Origin: Taudactylus pleione
Lineage: Eukaryota; Chordata; Amphibia; Anura; Myobatrachidae
Assembly: GCA_031769625.1 (NCBI GenBank)
Contig: JAUIMM010001592.1
Coordinates: 69,501 to 133,500, forward strand
Direction: 5' to 3'
Length of the DNA stretch: 64,000 nucleotides
Position 1 is the stretch's first letter. Every line of letters starts with the position of its first letter. This document shows positions 45,813 to 56,280 of the stretch, piece by piece. Under the pieces are notes generated by a model. That model made no database searches, was not told the DNA's origin, and saw nothing but the letters and a program-made list of their open reading frames with translations. The translations under genes were made by a program, and so were the position numbers.

Positions 45813-46720
45813 TCAGGTATTTCTGCTGTCAAACAAATGCAATTTTCTATTTAATTCAGGTCTGCATAAAATAATATAACATTTGGGGAAGAATATGCAG
45901 CCTAAAAGTCCAGCGTTTGAGGTCAGTATGGAGAAGATCTCCACAGCCACCATGTATTTCCCTCTGGTGCTCAGATACACCGGGATCATTGCAATCCAGA
46001 CACTGCAGAACACCAGCATGCTGAAGGTGATGTACTTGGCCTCATTAAAGCTGTCCGGTAATGTCCGGGCTACAAACGCTGTAATAAAGCTCACAGCTGC
46101 CAGAATCCCCATATAACCCAGGACCGAGTAGAACCCAATAACTGAGCCCTCATTACACTGAACGATGATCTGTCCCTGGTAGGAGTGTGTGTCCAGCTCC
46201 TGGAAGGGGGGGGAGACAGACAACCAGATAATACAGATTATAACTTGGGCAGATGAGCAAATAAAGACAACACAATTGGGCAGTGTCGCTCCCATCCATT
46301 GTCTCCACACAGTGCCGGGTTTGGTGGCATGGAAAGCCATGCAAACCATTATAGTCTTGGCCAACACAGAGGAGACGGCTACTGAGAAGAGGATCACATA
46401 GGAGACCTGACGCAGCTTGCAGGTGACATTCACAGGACGGCCGAGGAACAAGAAGATACAGAGGAAGCTCAGCATGATGGAGACCAGGAGGAGGAAGCTG
46501 AGGTTCTTGTTATTAGCTTTTACTATAGGTGTATCCCCATGTGATATAAATATTCCCAATATTAGATGGGTGATAAAGCAGAAGAAGACTGAGGCAGAAA
46601 TAAATGCTGTAGAGATCCCATCATTTGTGTAGGACAGAAAGTCTTCACTTTTCAGAATGCACAAATCCCTCTGTACATTCGGCCATTCATCATCCTGGCA
46701 TTTATGGCAATTTTCACTGT
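45813..46720 (-). CDS. V2R-B exon 6: seven-transmembrane domain
   Basis: 301 residues and a stop: three linker cysteines (NCHKC...DLC), then the same seven helices and signatures as V2R-A (TPIVKANNKNLSFLLL, CNEGS, SFNEAKYITFSMLVF, FFPKCYIIL). Acceptor GTCATTTTGCAG precedes 46720. By hand count only about 18 substitutions and one single-residue length difference separate it from V2R-A over 300 residues. Many stretches are identical at silent sites too, while exon 4 differs at 34 of 76 residues. The tail is LHLFDSRNT instead of LHLLDRKT. About 25 bases of similarity continue past the stop (ACTGCCTATGTATC). Confidence 0.95.
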
Positions 46721-46940
46721 CTGCAAAATGACATAAATATGAAATTACATAATTTATATTGGGCACAGTTTTATGCACTTGCCAATAACAAAAAAAGCTA
46801 AACTTGAAAACAACTCCCAAAGCAACCTTTTAAATAGAGGATATATAAAGTGCAGCTAAGTAATATTTGGATACACCCTAATTAATTCATCCAAATATTA
46901 ATATTCAAAACTGAGAATTTATTTTATATATTATATATAT

Positions 46941-47547
46941 TGTGACACAGTTAGGTTAGGGGGTCCCTCTCCTGGGTAGAGGACTCCTTCCTTACACACA
47001 CACACAGCAGCAGGGAAGCAGCACACCAGTCTGGATGCAAGTACAAGCTGGTCGGCGCCAGTCTTTATTGTACAATGTCAGAAACAAACATAAAGAAAAC
47101 ATAAACATAAATCCTAGCCCTGTCGGGGCACTAACTTCACAGGTAGTTCCCTCATTACCAGAACCTGGCAGGGCCTAATACCCTCACCAGCAACCAAGGC
47201 ACAGCACAACACTCACAGTTAGGTTTTCAAGTGTCTCTGAGCAAACTCTCTGTCTGCTCTCCCAGGTGAGACAATCAGCCTTCAACACACTAGGCTTATA
47301 TTGGCCACTCTCAGGTGGAAACCTTAACAAGCCTGTTACCAGGCTGCAAGATCCAAAACCTGAAGTGGCCGTGGGTGGAGCCCTCCCTCTCCTCTCACCC
47401 ACAACCCCCAGATCCCAAACCGGCTTTTCAAAAAGCCGAAACTCAAGCCTGCTACACTGCAGACTTTCTCCTGGGGGTTTAAAACACATAAGACAGGAAT
47501 CTGGGACAAATGTACCTGCCACAGACCACTTTACCAATGATCCTATC

Positions 47548-47550
<3 letters not shown>
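46941..47550 (-). mobile_element. Solo LTR, 610 bp
   Basis: Ends TGTGACACAG and CCTATCACA form the TG...CA pair with short inverted ends (TGTGA/TCACA). ATATAT flanks both sides, though in a TA-rich context this duplication is ambiguous. On the minus strand there is a TATA-like CAATATAAGCC (about 47300) and an AATAAA (about 47070) downstream, in LTR order. The internal retroelement is gone. Confidence 0.65.

Positions 47551-47617
<67 letters not shown>
47551..47617. repeat. TA microsatellite
   Basis: A TA run interrupted by GTGTGTATATGTA, directly beyond the LTR right end. Confidence 0.85.
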
Positions 47618-47622
<5 letters not shown>

Positions 47623-47629
47623 CATGGAG

Positions 47630-48273
47630 CGATGCTTCCGATCAGACAACAATTAGATGATTGTTGTTCGCTATCGAACATCCAGCAAATGCACCAACCC
47701 CCAACGACTAGGTTGGCCTACATGCACGGGCGATGGGCGATATCGATATTGACCATCCGTGCCCGTGCATCGACCATCGTTTGGGGGTTGGAAGGGGCCC
47801 AAAAACAGGCCGATATGATCGATAAAGATATATCGATATAGTTATCGTTCTTATTGTCCTGTTAAATCTGACTGTGACGACTGCTGATATCAGTTTTAGC
47901 GCCAGAGGCACAAGTAAGATCTTCAATAATCTATCGTACTATTGAGGACACCTAACAACAATACGGTACCCCATCACTGAAATAACACCAGGCACTTTAT
48001 TCTCTCTATGGACACCAATCAAATTTAATTTATGAGGATATCTGGAAAACATGCACTGTTAGGGGTCCCTGAGCACTGGAATTGGGAAACAACCTTAGAG
48101 CATTAAAAAACATACTGTAGATGTATAGTTTGCCGATACCTTATGTCCCAATTTAAAGGTAACATAATAAAGCTAATCAGAGCTAGTTGAATCTCTGGAT
48201 AATTTATTCAAACAGATTAAAGTCCTGTGCAATGAAATAAAAATATCTAAATAAGACAGCAATTCACACAATG
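47630..48273. other. Intron 5 of V2R-B; decayed inverted repeat
   Basis: ATGCACGGGCGATGG at 47721 and CCGTGCCCGTGCATCGACC at 47757 pair; CCAACCCCCAACGA and GGGGGTTGGAAGG surround them. This looks like a decayed MITE of the kind at 60061. The rest shows no features. Confidence 0.4.
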
Positions 48274-48467
48274 TGGTCAATTTACTAAAGTGAGAGTTTT
48301 TAGAAGTGAGTTTTAGAAGAGATGTTGCCCTTAGCAACCAATCAGATTCTAGGTATCATCTTCTAGAAGGTGCTAGTTAAATGTTAAGTAGAATCTGATT
48401 GGTTGCTCTGGGCAGCATCTCTTTTAAAACTCACTTCTAAAAACTCTCACTTTAGTAAATTTACCCC
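48274..48467. mobile_element. Palindromic MITE (GTTGCTATGGGCAAC family)
   Basis: Ends TGGTCAATTTACTAAAGTGA and TCACTTTAGTAAATTTACCC are inverted; AGATGTTGCCCTTAGCAACC and GGTTGCTCTGGGCAGCATCT are the inner arms. Confidence 0.8.
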
Positions 48468-48950
48468 AATAAGTAAAAAAACCCCACATCAGATGGAAAG
48501 TTTTACTTATTAAAACGAGGTAGGGGGAGGAATGGTGGATCAAAAAAGTAAAGAAGGAGGAAGGGATGGAACAGGAATGGAAGAGAGGGAGACCTTTTGG
48601 ACAGCGATGAGTGAAAGTAGCTGCAGTACGGAGCAGAAAATATGCAAGATTGGGAATGCATTTTGTGACACTATGGAAGGCTGTTGAGACAGCAGTGGGA
48701 CACAGGTACTGAAGAAGACATCACCAAATTCAGGAGACATGGGTTTGCCCCTTCCAGAAACAAAAATATGGAAAATACTATGAACGGTGCTGAGAAGCTG
48801 GGTGGTGCTGCAGAGGGGCACATTTGTCACCCCCAGCAGCTGGCTAAGGCCCCCACAGGCCCTTTGAAGAGGCCTGGACTCAGGTTATTAGTACCAGCTC
48901 TCCCCTTTTAATCTCAATCTGATACCAGGGATAAAACATATCAATAACAT

Positions 48951-49242
48951 CAGGGCCGTAACTAGGGTGGTGCGACCTGTGCCATGGCACAAGGCACCGC
49001 AGGGCAGGGGGCGCTGTTTGGGCCTGTCAATTTTCCTGTTTATGATCATTCTCACTTATAGCTTTCTCTTTTTAATCCCCAGCATCTCCTGGCCTCCCCT
49101 ACCTCTTCCCTGGCCCTTCCCCATGAGGCCATGGCCGTTTTTTAGGTACACTATCTTATGTCCCCATTTTTAAAAAATGAGGGGAGGGGGTCGCTATTGC
49201 TCTCTCTGGCACAGGGCACCAAAAAGTCTAGTTACGGCTCTG
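48951..49242. mobile_element. hAT-like MITE, 292 bp, perfect target duplication
   Basis: CAGGGCCGTAACTAGGGTGG at the left and AGTCTAGTTACGGCTCTG at the right are inverted ends; AATAACAT flanks both sides (48943-48950, 49243-49250). The CAGGGCCG end recalls the larger element at 36957. Confidence 0.87.
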
Positions 49243-49250
49243 AATAACAT

Positions 49251-51299
49251 AGTAAGAGACATATAGCAGACATTTTGTGCTTAAAGGCAGTACGTACTAA
49301 TGGGCTACCCAACAACAGGAAGAGTGGCAAGAAAATACATATTTTGGAAACGTTGACTTTCGAATTTCATAAATAAACCTGATATTGGGGTGAGCACACA
49401 CATCCTATTTGCCATCTCATAGACTTCTATGCACTGGTCTTACTAAGTCTCATTTTAAAACTACAACTAGCCTCAGCCCTGTTTAGGTTTTTTACCAACC
49501 ACATTGATGCAAGGGTAACAAAAGAAGAAAGAGACCCCACAGAGGTAGCAACTATTGTGTCTCTCTGTGGTCCTTGTACAGCACAAGGTCCCTTTCCAAA
49601 CACTCCACATTCACACAAACTATGAATGTTCTCCTCAAATCACAATTAAACTTTATATTTATCTTTTGTTTACTGTATTTTTCTTAAATTCCTTATTTCC
49701 ACTGTCCTTTCATTTTATCTCACCATTTTTTTTGTTTTCTACTTTTCTGCCTTTGTATGTTATCGTTTCCAAGATCCACATTTCAGAATACGTATAAGTT
49801 CTTAGAACTAAGGTATATGTTTTTGTAGATGGAATACTCAATATTATTGATTTACAGCATGCCTTATGTTTAGTCATTTTACAGTACACAAATATACAGT
49901 ACCTAAGAAATAGGCATTACAGATGATGCCTTATTACTTAAAGTAGGACTGTGGGATTTTAATGGAGTAGCATGATTTTGAACTTGAATTTCATGAAACT
50001 TATTTTGACACAAATATTGTCGTATTCTATGCTGAATATTTTTTTCCAAAAACAGGGGACTGCCATGAGCACCAGGTAACAGGGGGGTAGCTAAGTATCT
50101 GCTACTTAGTAGAACCCTGGGCACTGTCCAAAAGATGTGAGGGGATATATATAGGAAAATACTATTAGGACCAGAAATCAGAATTACTCCAATACAACCA
50201 GTCTAATCGGGACAGTTATTCATTAAGGTAAGTATGATTTGTACCAATGATTTGGAGAGATTAAGATATAATTGAGGTGCCTCATTAAGCTTCATTTATT
50301 AGTGACAACTGCACTACTTTTTTATATTTGTATATCTGACCATATTTTATAGGTACTTTGTGTATATTTTTTATGTGCTCCTACAGTATATGGAACTCAT
50401 ACAGGTTTTTAAGGATGTATCAATTCATAATTGTTAATATTTTTACTATAGAATTTTATGTACTCAATAAACATCATTGTTCAATATTGTTAAATATAGT
50501 TTCTTACCACCTGATTCATCAGTTTGCTATACTGCACCATCTTTCTCGTCCAATGTCACTGTAAGCAGCTGTATCCAAAGACGCAACAGCTCACACAGGA
50601 GGCCATACACAAATGGAGAAACTGCACATGCCATAAGCGGTTGCAAGTTTTGATAGTGCACTAATAGTGCATCTAAAGATGCACCAAGATGGAATATTAC
50701 CTCCACAAGATGCTGCTCAGTATTAGTGAAATCGCTGTGTACAACTCAAAAATGTATTTGGGTTTTATTCCTAATATATTAATAACATGGATGTCACCCT
50801 CTCCACCCTGGCAGGAAAGTTTGTCATTACTAAAATCAGAAACAGGTTAGCACAATTGTTTACACTATGTTAACAAACATTTTTAATCTTGGTTGCAAAA
50901 AAATCCCATTTAGGCTTTAAATTGCCTTTGGATGTGAATTTTGAACATCACAATTTTGCTGTGATACTTTTATTTAGAGAGGCTAACAAAGTAATATATT
51001 ATATAAGGGCTTTAGTAAGGCCATATCTCTTAATAGGTATTAAAAAATATTTTAATCTGGGTCTTTAAGGGAAGATTACAAAGCATACTAAAATGATTGA
51101 TTACACAGGTCTCCGATGAAAAAGCTTTTTTAATGAATTTATGTGATACTTATAGATTTGTGGCTCCTGAACACGAAAATGACTTCCATTTTTTCATATC
51201 ACATCACGTTTTTCTGCAAAACGTGTATTTATAAATAAGTAATTTTTTTCATATTCATTAAAGTAACAAAATGTATTCTGCCTACATTTATTATAAAAC
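49251..51299. other. Intron 5 of V2R-B, no gene seen
   Basis: No exon was recognised. At 50510-50760 a diverged MITE-like piece (CCTGATTCATCAG, GCATCTAAAGATGC) resembles 11905-12110. The rest is AT-rich. Confidence 0.4.
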
Positions 51300-51302
51300 A
51301 TT

Positions 51303-51813
51303 GGGCCTGATTCAGACCCACTCACGAGCGGCTGCCCGCTCGCAAGTGGGTCGATGGTGCGCATGCGCGAGACACGACGAGCGAAGGACTTTCCTTCGCT
51401 CGTTGTGTCTGATCAAAGGGGGCGTACTGTCGATGTTGATTGACAGCACGCCCCCTTTGGTGGGCGTGCAGGGGACATGCCTGCCAGACGGAGGCGTTCC
51501 CAAGGGAACGCCTACCGTCGGAAGCCGGCCCCACTGACATCACTAGTGATGTCAGTGGGAGTGATTTTGGCTCTGATAGAGCCAAAATCACTCCTGGCCT
51601 TGCGGTTGAGAAACTCAACCGCAGGCTTCTGCTCGCACTGGCGATGGTCGCGATGGTCAAGACCATCACGACCATCATCCTGCACGCTCGTATAGGCTGT
51701 GGGTGGTGACCCGCAGCTATACGAGTGTCCAGGAGGACGCTCCATATTTATGGAGGTGGGCCCTGATTCAGAGCGAGCGCTATGGTCAGAGCGTCCGGCT
51801 CTGAATCAGGGCC
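51303..51813. mobile_element. MITE (GGGCCTGATTCAG family) with hairpin ladder
   Basis: GGGCCTGATTCAGACCCAC at the left and CTCTGAATCAGGGCC at the right; ATT flanks both sides. Inside are serial hairpins: GACATCACTAGTGATGTC, AGTGATTTTGGCTCT with its inverse, GGTCGCGATGGTC with GACCATCACGACC, and CTCGTATAGGCTGTGGGTGG. A second set of ends lies within the last 60 bp (51758), suggesting a chimera or nested copy. Confidence 0.75.
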
Positions 51814-52081
51814 ATTGTCTTGAATGAATTCAGTCGGTAGTATAGAACATTGCAAATCAGTTCTCATCATAAAACTTCCCCCTGCGGAGTGCCAGATTAA
51901 GGTCCACATAGGCCTGGAGCTGAAATTTACAAAGGGCCTAAACCCCATACTATCTAAAGGAACATTGCACACACAACAACTACAACTACTACACTAAGGT
52001 GAGCTGGCGAAGGTGGAACCAAATACAACAGATGCAACACAGTTTTTCCCTGTGCAGGCTCATTTTAACCCCTGCCTACCA

Positions 52082-52113
52082 CCACATACACACACATACA
52101 CACACACACACAG
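52082..52113. repeat. CA microsatellite
   Basis: A short ACACACA run interrupted by TAC. Confidence 0.75.
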
Positions 52114-52144
52114 TACATATACGGTACACACCACTTATACAGTA

Positions 52145-52720
52145 CAGTATACACACTTTAAAATATCTTTGCAGCAAATTCCCTAACCTATACAATGCTA
52201 AACTGAAGGAAGGCATTTTTACAGGCCCTGATATTAGAAAGTTAATAAAAGATGAACATTTTGGGCATGTAATGAATATTGTGGAACTTTCGGCGTGGAC
52301 TTCATTCAAACAAGTTATTTAAACATTTTTAGGCAATGTCACTACTAAGAAATTGTCAGGGAAATGCTTAATAGTTACAGAAACCTTGGCTGCAATATGA
52401 GTTTAAACTTAAAGGTACATTTTTTGAATTCCCATATTGAGCTTTTCCCGAATAATCTCGGAGACTACAGTGAAGAACAGGGTGAATGGTTCCACCAAGA
52501 CGTTAAAGGTGTAGAAAGAAGATACCAGGGACGTTGGGCCGTCAACATGTTGGCTGACTACTGCTGGATGATACACAGAGACAACACAGAAAAAGCTTAT
52601 AAGCAAAAAGCAACAAAACGAAGTTTGAAGACAAAAAGACAAGATATTAACAATTGTTTCAATAATTATGGTTTGTTTCTATTATTGTTTGATTTTATTA
52701 TTATTTTATTATGTAATTAA
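52145..52720 (+). pseudogene. Fragment of a transposon-type protein (LGDYSEEQGE...YQGRW)
   Basis: Two frames together show KFPNLYNAKLKEGIFTGPDI, then, after a frameshift near 52325, NMSLNLKVHFLNSHIELFPN, LGDYSEEQGEWFHQD and RRYQGRWAVNMLADYCWMI. This block resembles a protein tail repeatedly seen in animal mobile elements whose superfamily I cannot name with certainty. The stop and shift make it a remnant. It is in intron 5 of V2R-B on the opposite strand to that gene. Confidence 0.55.
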
Positions 52721-52729
52721 GACAAAAAC

Positions 52730-53140
52730 ACAATGATATCATCTACACTTCGTATTTCACAATAAATATGTCAAAGACAATTAAACTTCTTGTTTTTTCT
52801 TAAACATTTATGTAACCCCCCTTTATAGCTAAATGTGATGTGGTAATTTTTTTTAATATACTATTTCTTGATGTACATAGGAGTATAACTAAGAATATAA
52901 AAGTATTATTAAAAAAGCTTTCAATACCTTACATTTCGCAGACCTGTGTTATTATCATTTATACAGATGTGAATATATAATTTAATGTAATAGAAACTAG
53001 GGAAAACATTTTAAAAAATATTGTTTCCAAACATTTTAGTATTTTTAAGCAAGATACAGCATTGGTTTATTAAAAGAAAGAACCATAATATAATTTAAAA
53101 AATTCACAAAACTAGTTAGCCCCTTTTCAGAAAATTGTAA
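52730..53140. other. Intron sequence, no gene seen
   Basis: AT-rich with no bounded repeat. Confidence 0.35.
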
Positions 53141-53419
53141 TTGAACACTATATCCAAAGAAAATATGATGATAATTTTGCATGACAAAACCATTTGTAAA
53201 ACATGTAAGGAAATTACTAATAGAACATGTGAATTAAAATCTACAATTTTTTGTGAATCATTTTTAATTCAGAGTTTTAATAATTGTAATACTAAATTTG
53301 TTATTAGAATGTGGTTGCAGCCCACTATAGTAGTGCATCACCCTACCACCGCCTTTTGGAGAAAGAAAGTTGATGGCTGGATTGTTATTAAATATATTAT
53401 GAGTTCAACCAGGAAATAA
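53141..53419 (+). pseudogene. Possible Penelope cysteine-rich linker fragment
   Basis: A 92-codon frame contains ICKTCKEITNRTCELK and FLIQSFNNCNTKFVIRMW. A C..C pair followed by FxNCNTxxVIY is the pattern between polymerase and GIY-YIG nuclease in Penelope elements. Here the nuclease is missing and the sequence then decays, about 430 bp before the palindrome at 53849. No catalytic region is present. Confidence 0.5.
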
Positions 53420-53779
53420 AAATGTATGCATAAGGAAAGCTTTTGGATCTTAAATATATTATCATTGAAATCATTGAATTGAATCATTGATATGGTGAAC
53501 TTGGATTAGAATACTGGAATTGAAAATAGGATTATTAAAAGGATGTTGGACAGGGAGATAAATTGGAAGAAACTAGAGAAGTATCAAAGGAATGTATCAC
53601 TTTGCCTTCTTGCGATCTAACTACAATATTTTTTATAAGTCGCTGCAAACTAATTATTTCTGTATGAATATATATTATTTATTTTCATTTATATATTGTT
53701 CTAAAATATATTTTGTACATTTTTTTATAATGAATTGATATCATAATATGTTTTGAATATTATTTCTTAATATTTATTT

Positions 53780-53815
53780 GATATATATATATATATATAG
53801 ATATATATGTATATG

Positions 53816-53845
<30 letters not shown>
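53780..53845. repeat. TA microsatellite
   Basis: TA runs with a few GTA interruptions, immediately before the palindrome at 53849. Confidence 0.85.
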
Positions 53846-53847
<2 letters not shown>

Positions 53848-53848
53848 T

Positions 53849-54032
53849 CCATCCACGTTTAGCGGCACTCGTCGGACACAGTTTTTTCAAATAAACAAAG
53901 ACTGTTTCAACGTTTCGAGTTTATTTCAACTCATCATCAGGATGACGAGTTGAAATAAACTCGAAACACTGAAGCAGTCTTTGTTTATTTGAAAAAACTG
54001 TGTCCGATGAGTGCCGCTAAACGTGGATGGAT
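53849..54032. repeat. Palindromic Penelope-type terminal repeat with ribozyme core
   Basis: CATCCACGTTTAGCGGCACT at the left and its complement at the right enclose two arms that meet at about 53940, within the hammerhead-like core. The right side continues GGATGTATGTATT. TA runs lie to the left (53780) and right (54110). Confidence 0.72.
53912..53940 (-). ncRNA. Hammerhead-ribozyme-like core at a palindrome centre
   Basis: Minus strand: CTGATGA (53940-53934), five-pair stem GAGTT/AACTC, then GAAACGTTG. The core positions fit CUGANGA and GAAA with a minimal AC/GU stem III, but stem I is nearly absent because the palindrome turns round there. Confidence 0.5.
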
Positions 54033-54185
54033 GTATGTATTTATTGGACTGGCAGGCACCACGGTCTTACAACAGATCTAAACGGAGTGCCAATTGCACT
54101 GGATTTCTCTCTCTCTATATATATATAGCCAAACAAATGGCGGTACGCCAGATGAAAAATACTAAATACTCAAAGCTGTGTTCAG

Positions 54186-54209
54186 CAACGTTTCAGCGCC
54201 TTTAATCAG
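54186..54209 (-). ncRNA. Degenerate hammerhead-like core, left arm
   Basis: Minus strand: CTGATTA, AAGGCGCT, GAAACGTTG. G8 of the core is U, so catalysis would be doubtful. Same motif as in the right arm at 55556. Confidence 0.35.
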
Positions 54210-54879
54210 CGCTTTTATCAAGCTTATAATACAAAATGAATAACAATTACAAACCTTAAATAGCTCACCCCATTCAGGCCAAACCTCCAGTGTGCCTCGT
54301 GTGCGCTGCCAGCCAGCAGTCGCACAGGAAGCTGCATCATGTTCAACCCCGTGTGTAACCATGGTGATCTCCATACAAACACAGCGTGTAAACACATGCT
54401 TAACTAAGAGCAATTATATGCAAACAAAATTGTGATTACAGCAGCATGTGGAAACACACTTCCACAAGTATTAATGGATACACCTGCAGAACCGATGTAG
54501 TGATGTGAAGACTTGCAAAAATACTCACTACATAAGTGAATATAAACATATACAACTACAAAGAACATCAAGACATACATTAAAAACATGTACAATTGAC
54601 AATATATAAATATCAGCATTAAATATAGAAAAACATTACACTAATAACAGATGTGCCACACGGTCTGTGGCCACATCTTGATACAATAATTGACTATATT
54701 GACTACCTAGAACTAAGCATTACATCTTAGACGAGTATAAGAACACTGTTAAAGATACTGGGTAATTCCTATATACATATATACACGGCCATCCAATATG
54801 GCTTAAGGACATGCAAATGCATGTGCAAATAAAGATACAAATGTCAAAAAAGACCAGAGCACAGTTTACACGTACAACA

Positions 54880-55072
54880 TTATAACCCTAATGTCTCATT
54901 TAGACCACGAGCGGAAAATGTATCCAATCTCATGATCCAATTAGCTTCACATTGTAACAATTTTTTCCCACGATCACCACCTCTACTCAAGGGAGGCACA
55001 TGATCAATGATGCGGTAATGTAGAGTCGCAATATTGTGTTTGGCCTCAGCAAAATGCCTTGCCACTGGCTGT
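54880..55072 (-). pseudogene. C-terminal GIY-YIG nuclease fragment
   Basis: A frame with VARHFAEAKHNIATLHYRII and DHVPPLSRGGDRGKKLLQCE matches the end of the other Penelope copy (VARHFLEAGHNL, RGGDRN). The catalytic start (YIGKT-like) has been deleted. It lies between two inverted arms. Confidence 0.82.
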
Positions 55073-55555
55073 TCTGTTATTATTAGTGTAATGTTTTTCT
55101 ATATTTAATGCTGCTATTTATATATTGTCAATTGTACATGTTTTTAATGTATGTCTTGATGTTCTTTGTAGTTTTATATCTTTATATTCACTTATGTAGT
55201 GAGTATTTTTGCAGGTCTTCACATCACTACATCGGTTCTGCAGGTGTATCCATTAATACTTGTGGAAGTTTGTTTCCACATGCTGCTGTAATCACAATTT
55301 TGTTTGCATATAATTGCTCTTAGTTAAGCGTGTGTTTACACGCTATGTTGTTTACATTTTTCTATGGAACTCAGCAGCTGTGTTATTGTGTATGGAGATC
55401 ACCATGGTTACACAAGGGGTTGAACATGACGCAGCTTCCTGTGCGACTGCTGGCGGGCAGCGCACACGAGGCACACCGGAGGTTTGGCCTGAATGGGGTG
55501 AGCTATTTAAGGTTTGTAATTGTTATTCACTTGTATTATAAGCTTGATAAAAGCG

Positions 55556-55578
55556 CTGATTAAAGGCGCTGAAACGTC
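55556..55578 (+). ncRNA. Degenerate hammerhead-like core, right arm
   Basis: CTGATTA, AAGGCGCT, GAAACGTC in hammerhead order; G8 is replaced by U. GAAACGTC ends with C at the cleavage position. Confidence 0.35.
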
Positions 55579-55728
55579 GCTGAACACAGTTATGAGTATT
55601 TAGTATTTTTTATCTGGAGTGCCGCCGTTTGTTTGGCTATGTGACAGTGCATCCTCGCATTAGAGGTTGCAGTGAGCAGGGTACCCAGTCCAGTTACAGC
55701 GAGACCCAGATCTTGGAAGTACAGTATA

Positions 55729-55752
55729 TACTGTATATATATATATATATAG
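55729..55752. repeat. TA microsatellite
   Basis: A short TA run about 90 bp beyond the right arm of the Penelope remnant. Confidence 0.7.
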
Positions 55753-56039
55753 GCACTCCATAAATGATGCTGACATAAGTTGGACCTGACCTGAAACATT
55801 GCTTTGTGCGGATAAAATTACTGTTTGAGCCTCATTTTGGAGTTCCATGGCTATTTATTGCTGACACCCTTATGCTTAAAATTTCTGGTCAGAGTGCACA
55901 CCTTTCAACATTACATAAATATGTGTGTGTGTGTCCCGATAGTTTGGCCTGAATTCAAAAAAGAAAACCATGATGCCTTCCCCCACTTGCTAACAAAGAT
56001 CCAGGTTTGCAAATATTGAAACTATTGAAACGGATGTTT

Positions 56040-56280
56040 GCAGAAAAATGTGTATTCCCAACAAACCTTTAAGACATGAAAGTCATGGGAACAAGTCAGG
56101 TCAATGTTTCAGGATGGCAGAGAGTCCTTTTGTCAGGACCATACATACATGAATGACAACCAGAGGGAGGGTTTACTAGAACTGGTGGGTCTGGAACATG
56201 AGGCAATTCGTTTTGAAGCACCTAACTTTGCACTGTATGTTATTCATGTATGTATAGTCCTGAGGTAAGTATAGGAGTGG
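56040..56280 (-). repeat. Terminal-repeat fragment with decayed ribozyme motif
   Basis: On the minus strand CTGACAA (56136-56130), a stem AGGA/TCCT, and GAAACATTGAC (56110-56100) are in hammerhead order; G8 is A. TACATACATGAATGACA at 56145 and TGTTATTCATGTATGTA at 56238 are partly inverted. Confidence 0.4.

Larger units (their letters stand above)
54126..55640 (-). mobile_element. Deleted Penelope-like element with inverted terminal arms
   Basis: The left arm (54126-54650, AGCCAAACAAATGGCGG onward) is repeated in inverse at 55074-55640, ending CCGCCGTTTGTTTGGCT. Between them, on the minus strand, only the C-terminal part of a GIY-YIG nuclease remains. Inverted terminal arms are a known arrangement in Penelope elements. 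Each arm has one degenerate hammerhead core. Confidence 0.85.
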
